A stretch of DNA of 64,000 nucleotides, from contig NZ_VTXD01000003.1 of the NCBI RefSeq assembly GCF_013114625.1, forward strand, positions 1 to 64,000. The letters run 5' to 3'. The stretch comes from Vibrio sp. 99-70-13A1. GTDB lineage: Bacteria > Pseudomonadota > Gammaproteobacteria > Enterobacterales > Vibrionaceae. The position numbers and the translations under genes were made by a program. This document shows positions 63,603-64,000 of the stretch, piece by piece. Below the pieces are notes generated by a model that had not been told where the DNA came from, ran no database searches, and was given only the letters and a program-made list of their open reading frames with translations. Position 1 is the first letter of the stretch; each line of letters starts with the position of its first letter.

Positions 63603-64000
63603 TTAAAACTGGTAGTTAAGATCAATCGTGTAAGAGCGCCCCGGAGCCGGATAGCGTCCTACAGGGCTGGTATCAATACCGCGGAAGTAATACTCCTCAG
63701 CAAAGAGGTTATTCACCGCAACATTCATACGTAGCAGGTTGTTTTCATCTTTATAAAGATCCGTGCCTAAATTAAAGTTCCAGACCATATAAGACGGTAC
63801 TTTTCCTTTTGCTCCGGTTGCATCTTCTTCACTCGTATTAGCATTATCGGTATACGCATCACTGAAGTAGAAACCTGATAACGTCGTATCAATTTTTGTA
63901 AAGGCGTATGTTGCATCCCAACTAAGTTGATGCTGTGATGTATGAGGAAGTTGATTTCCCTTATTCGCACCGTCTTCTTCAAGGGTTGCATCTAGGAAGT
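63603..64000 (-). CDS. fecA: TonB-dependent receptor, FecA-like (3' end only)
   Basis: The frame is open from the window edge to the stop at 63603, about 132 residues of the beta-barrel C-terminus. It ends VGRYPAPGRSYTIDLNYQF, with the terminal Phe required for barrel assembly, and has MNVAVNNLFAEEYYFRG, the NLF/DxxY TonB-receptor closing motif. Order fecA-B-C-D-E matches E. coli. The 187-bp gap before fecB holds TTTAACT-rich periodic text and no terminator. Confidence 0.85.
   Translation of the reverse strand, partial: FLDATLEEDGANKGNQLPHTSQHQLSWDATYAFTKIDTTLSGFYFSDAYTDNANTSEEDATGAKGKVPSYMVWNFNLGTDLYKDENNLLRMNVAVNNLFAEEYYFRGIDTSPVGRYPAPGRSYTIDLNYQF

Noticed and set aside
63767..63991. 74-codon minus-strand frame at the right edge
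   Set aside because: It is a shadow of the fecA reading frame, which stays open to the window edge in another frame.

Overview
The window looks like part of a Vibrionaceae genome, most likely a Vibrio and plausibly its second chromosome. This rests on gene content: a glpF-glpK-glpR-glpD block, a FecABCDE-type uptake operon, a GlyGly-CTERM trypsin, two YdcH-like DUF465 proteins, and many LysR/TetR/AraC regulators in an AT-leaning sequence. The assignment comes from protein resemblance and was not tested by a search. I see no rRNA, tRNA, CRISPR array, intact insertion sequence or phage module.

Layout. 0.4-6.4 kb: two HAD phosphatases divergent from an AraC regulator, an orphan solute-binding protein, and a serine hydrolase divergent from a LysR regulator. 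6.5-13.4 kb, all on the minus strand: three small envelope proteins; a compact overlapping operon of six secreted or periplasmic proteins ending in an OmpA-type peptidoglycan-binding protein; and a surface-sorted trypsin. The six-gene operon (8449-11775) is the least explained part of the window. It resembles a fimbria-like or surface-fibre assembly, but I see no usher and no classical chaperone. A perfect 13-bp-arm hairpin sits between its first gene and the rest. 13.6-22.9 kb: a YcaQ DNA glycosylase, small regulators, a HAD phosphatase, and TetR-HPP, ArsR-ACR3 and LysR-PACE modules with visible palindromic sites, plus a RIO1-type kinase.

23-29 kb is the glycerol regulon: facilitator, kinase, repressor and aerobic glycerol-3-phosphate dehydrogenase. 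29-39.8 kb holds detoxification-type regulator/target pairs (TetR-SDR, TetR-RibD/DHFR-like, LysR-MFS), a YceB-like lipoprotein, a GNAT, UspA and a VOC protein. 40-42.7 kb is an orphan trio of Tad pseudopilin-like genes without a Tad motor or secretin. 43-45.2 kb is a membrane phosphodiesterase with a degenerate GGDEF and an intact EAL domain. 45.5-54.7 kb carries two glutathione S-transferases, a thioesterase, a hydratase, a SoxR-MFS operon and a succinate-semialdehyde dehydrogenase. 55.4-59.6 kb holds an intact PAS-GGDEF cyclase, a MarR regulator divergent from a frameshifted amidohydrolase, and a C-terminal stub of a TauE/SafE permease. 59.7 kb to the end is fecEDCB with the 3' part of fecA, all read leftward.

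Two themes recur. About ten regulators sit next to or divergent from a single efflux or detoxification gene, so much of the window is a stress and xenobiotic-response region. Short tandem repeats (units of 5, 7, 8, 13 and 20 bp) are unusually common between genes, and three of them start inside the last codons of a gene so that the stop codon lies within a repeat unit.
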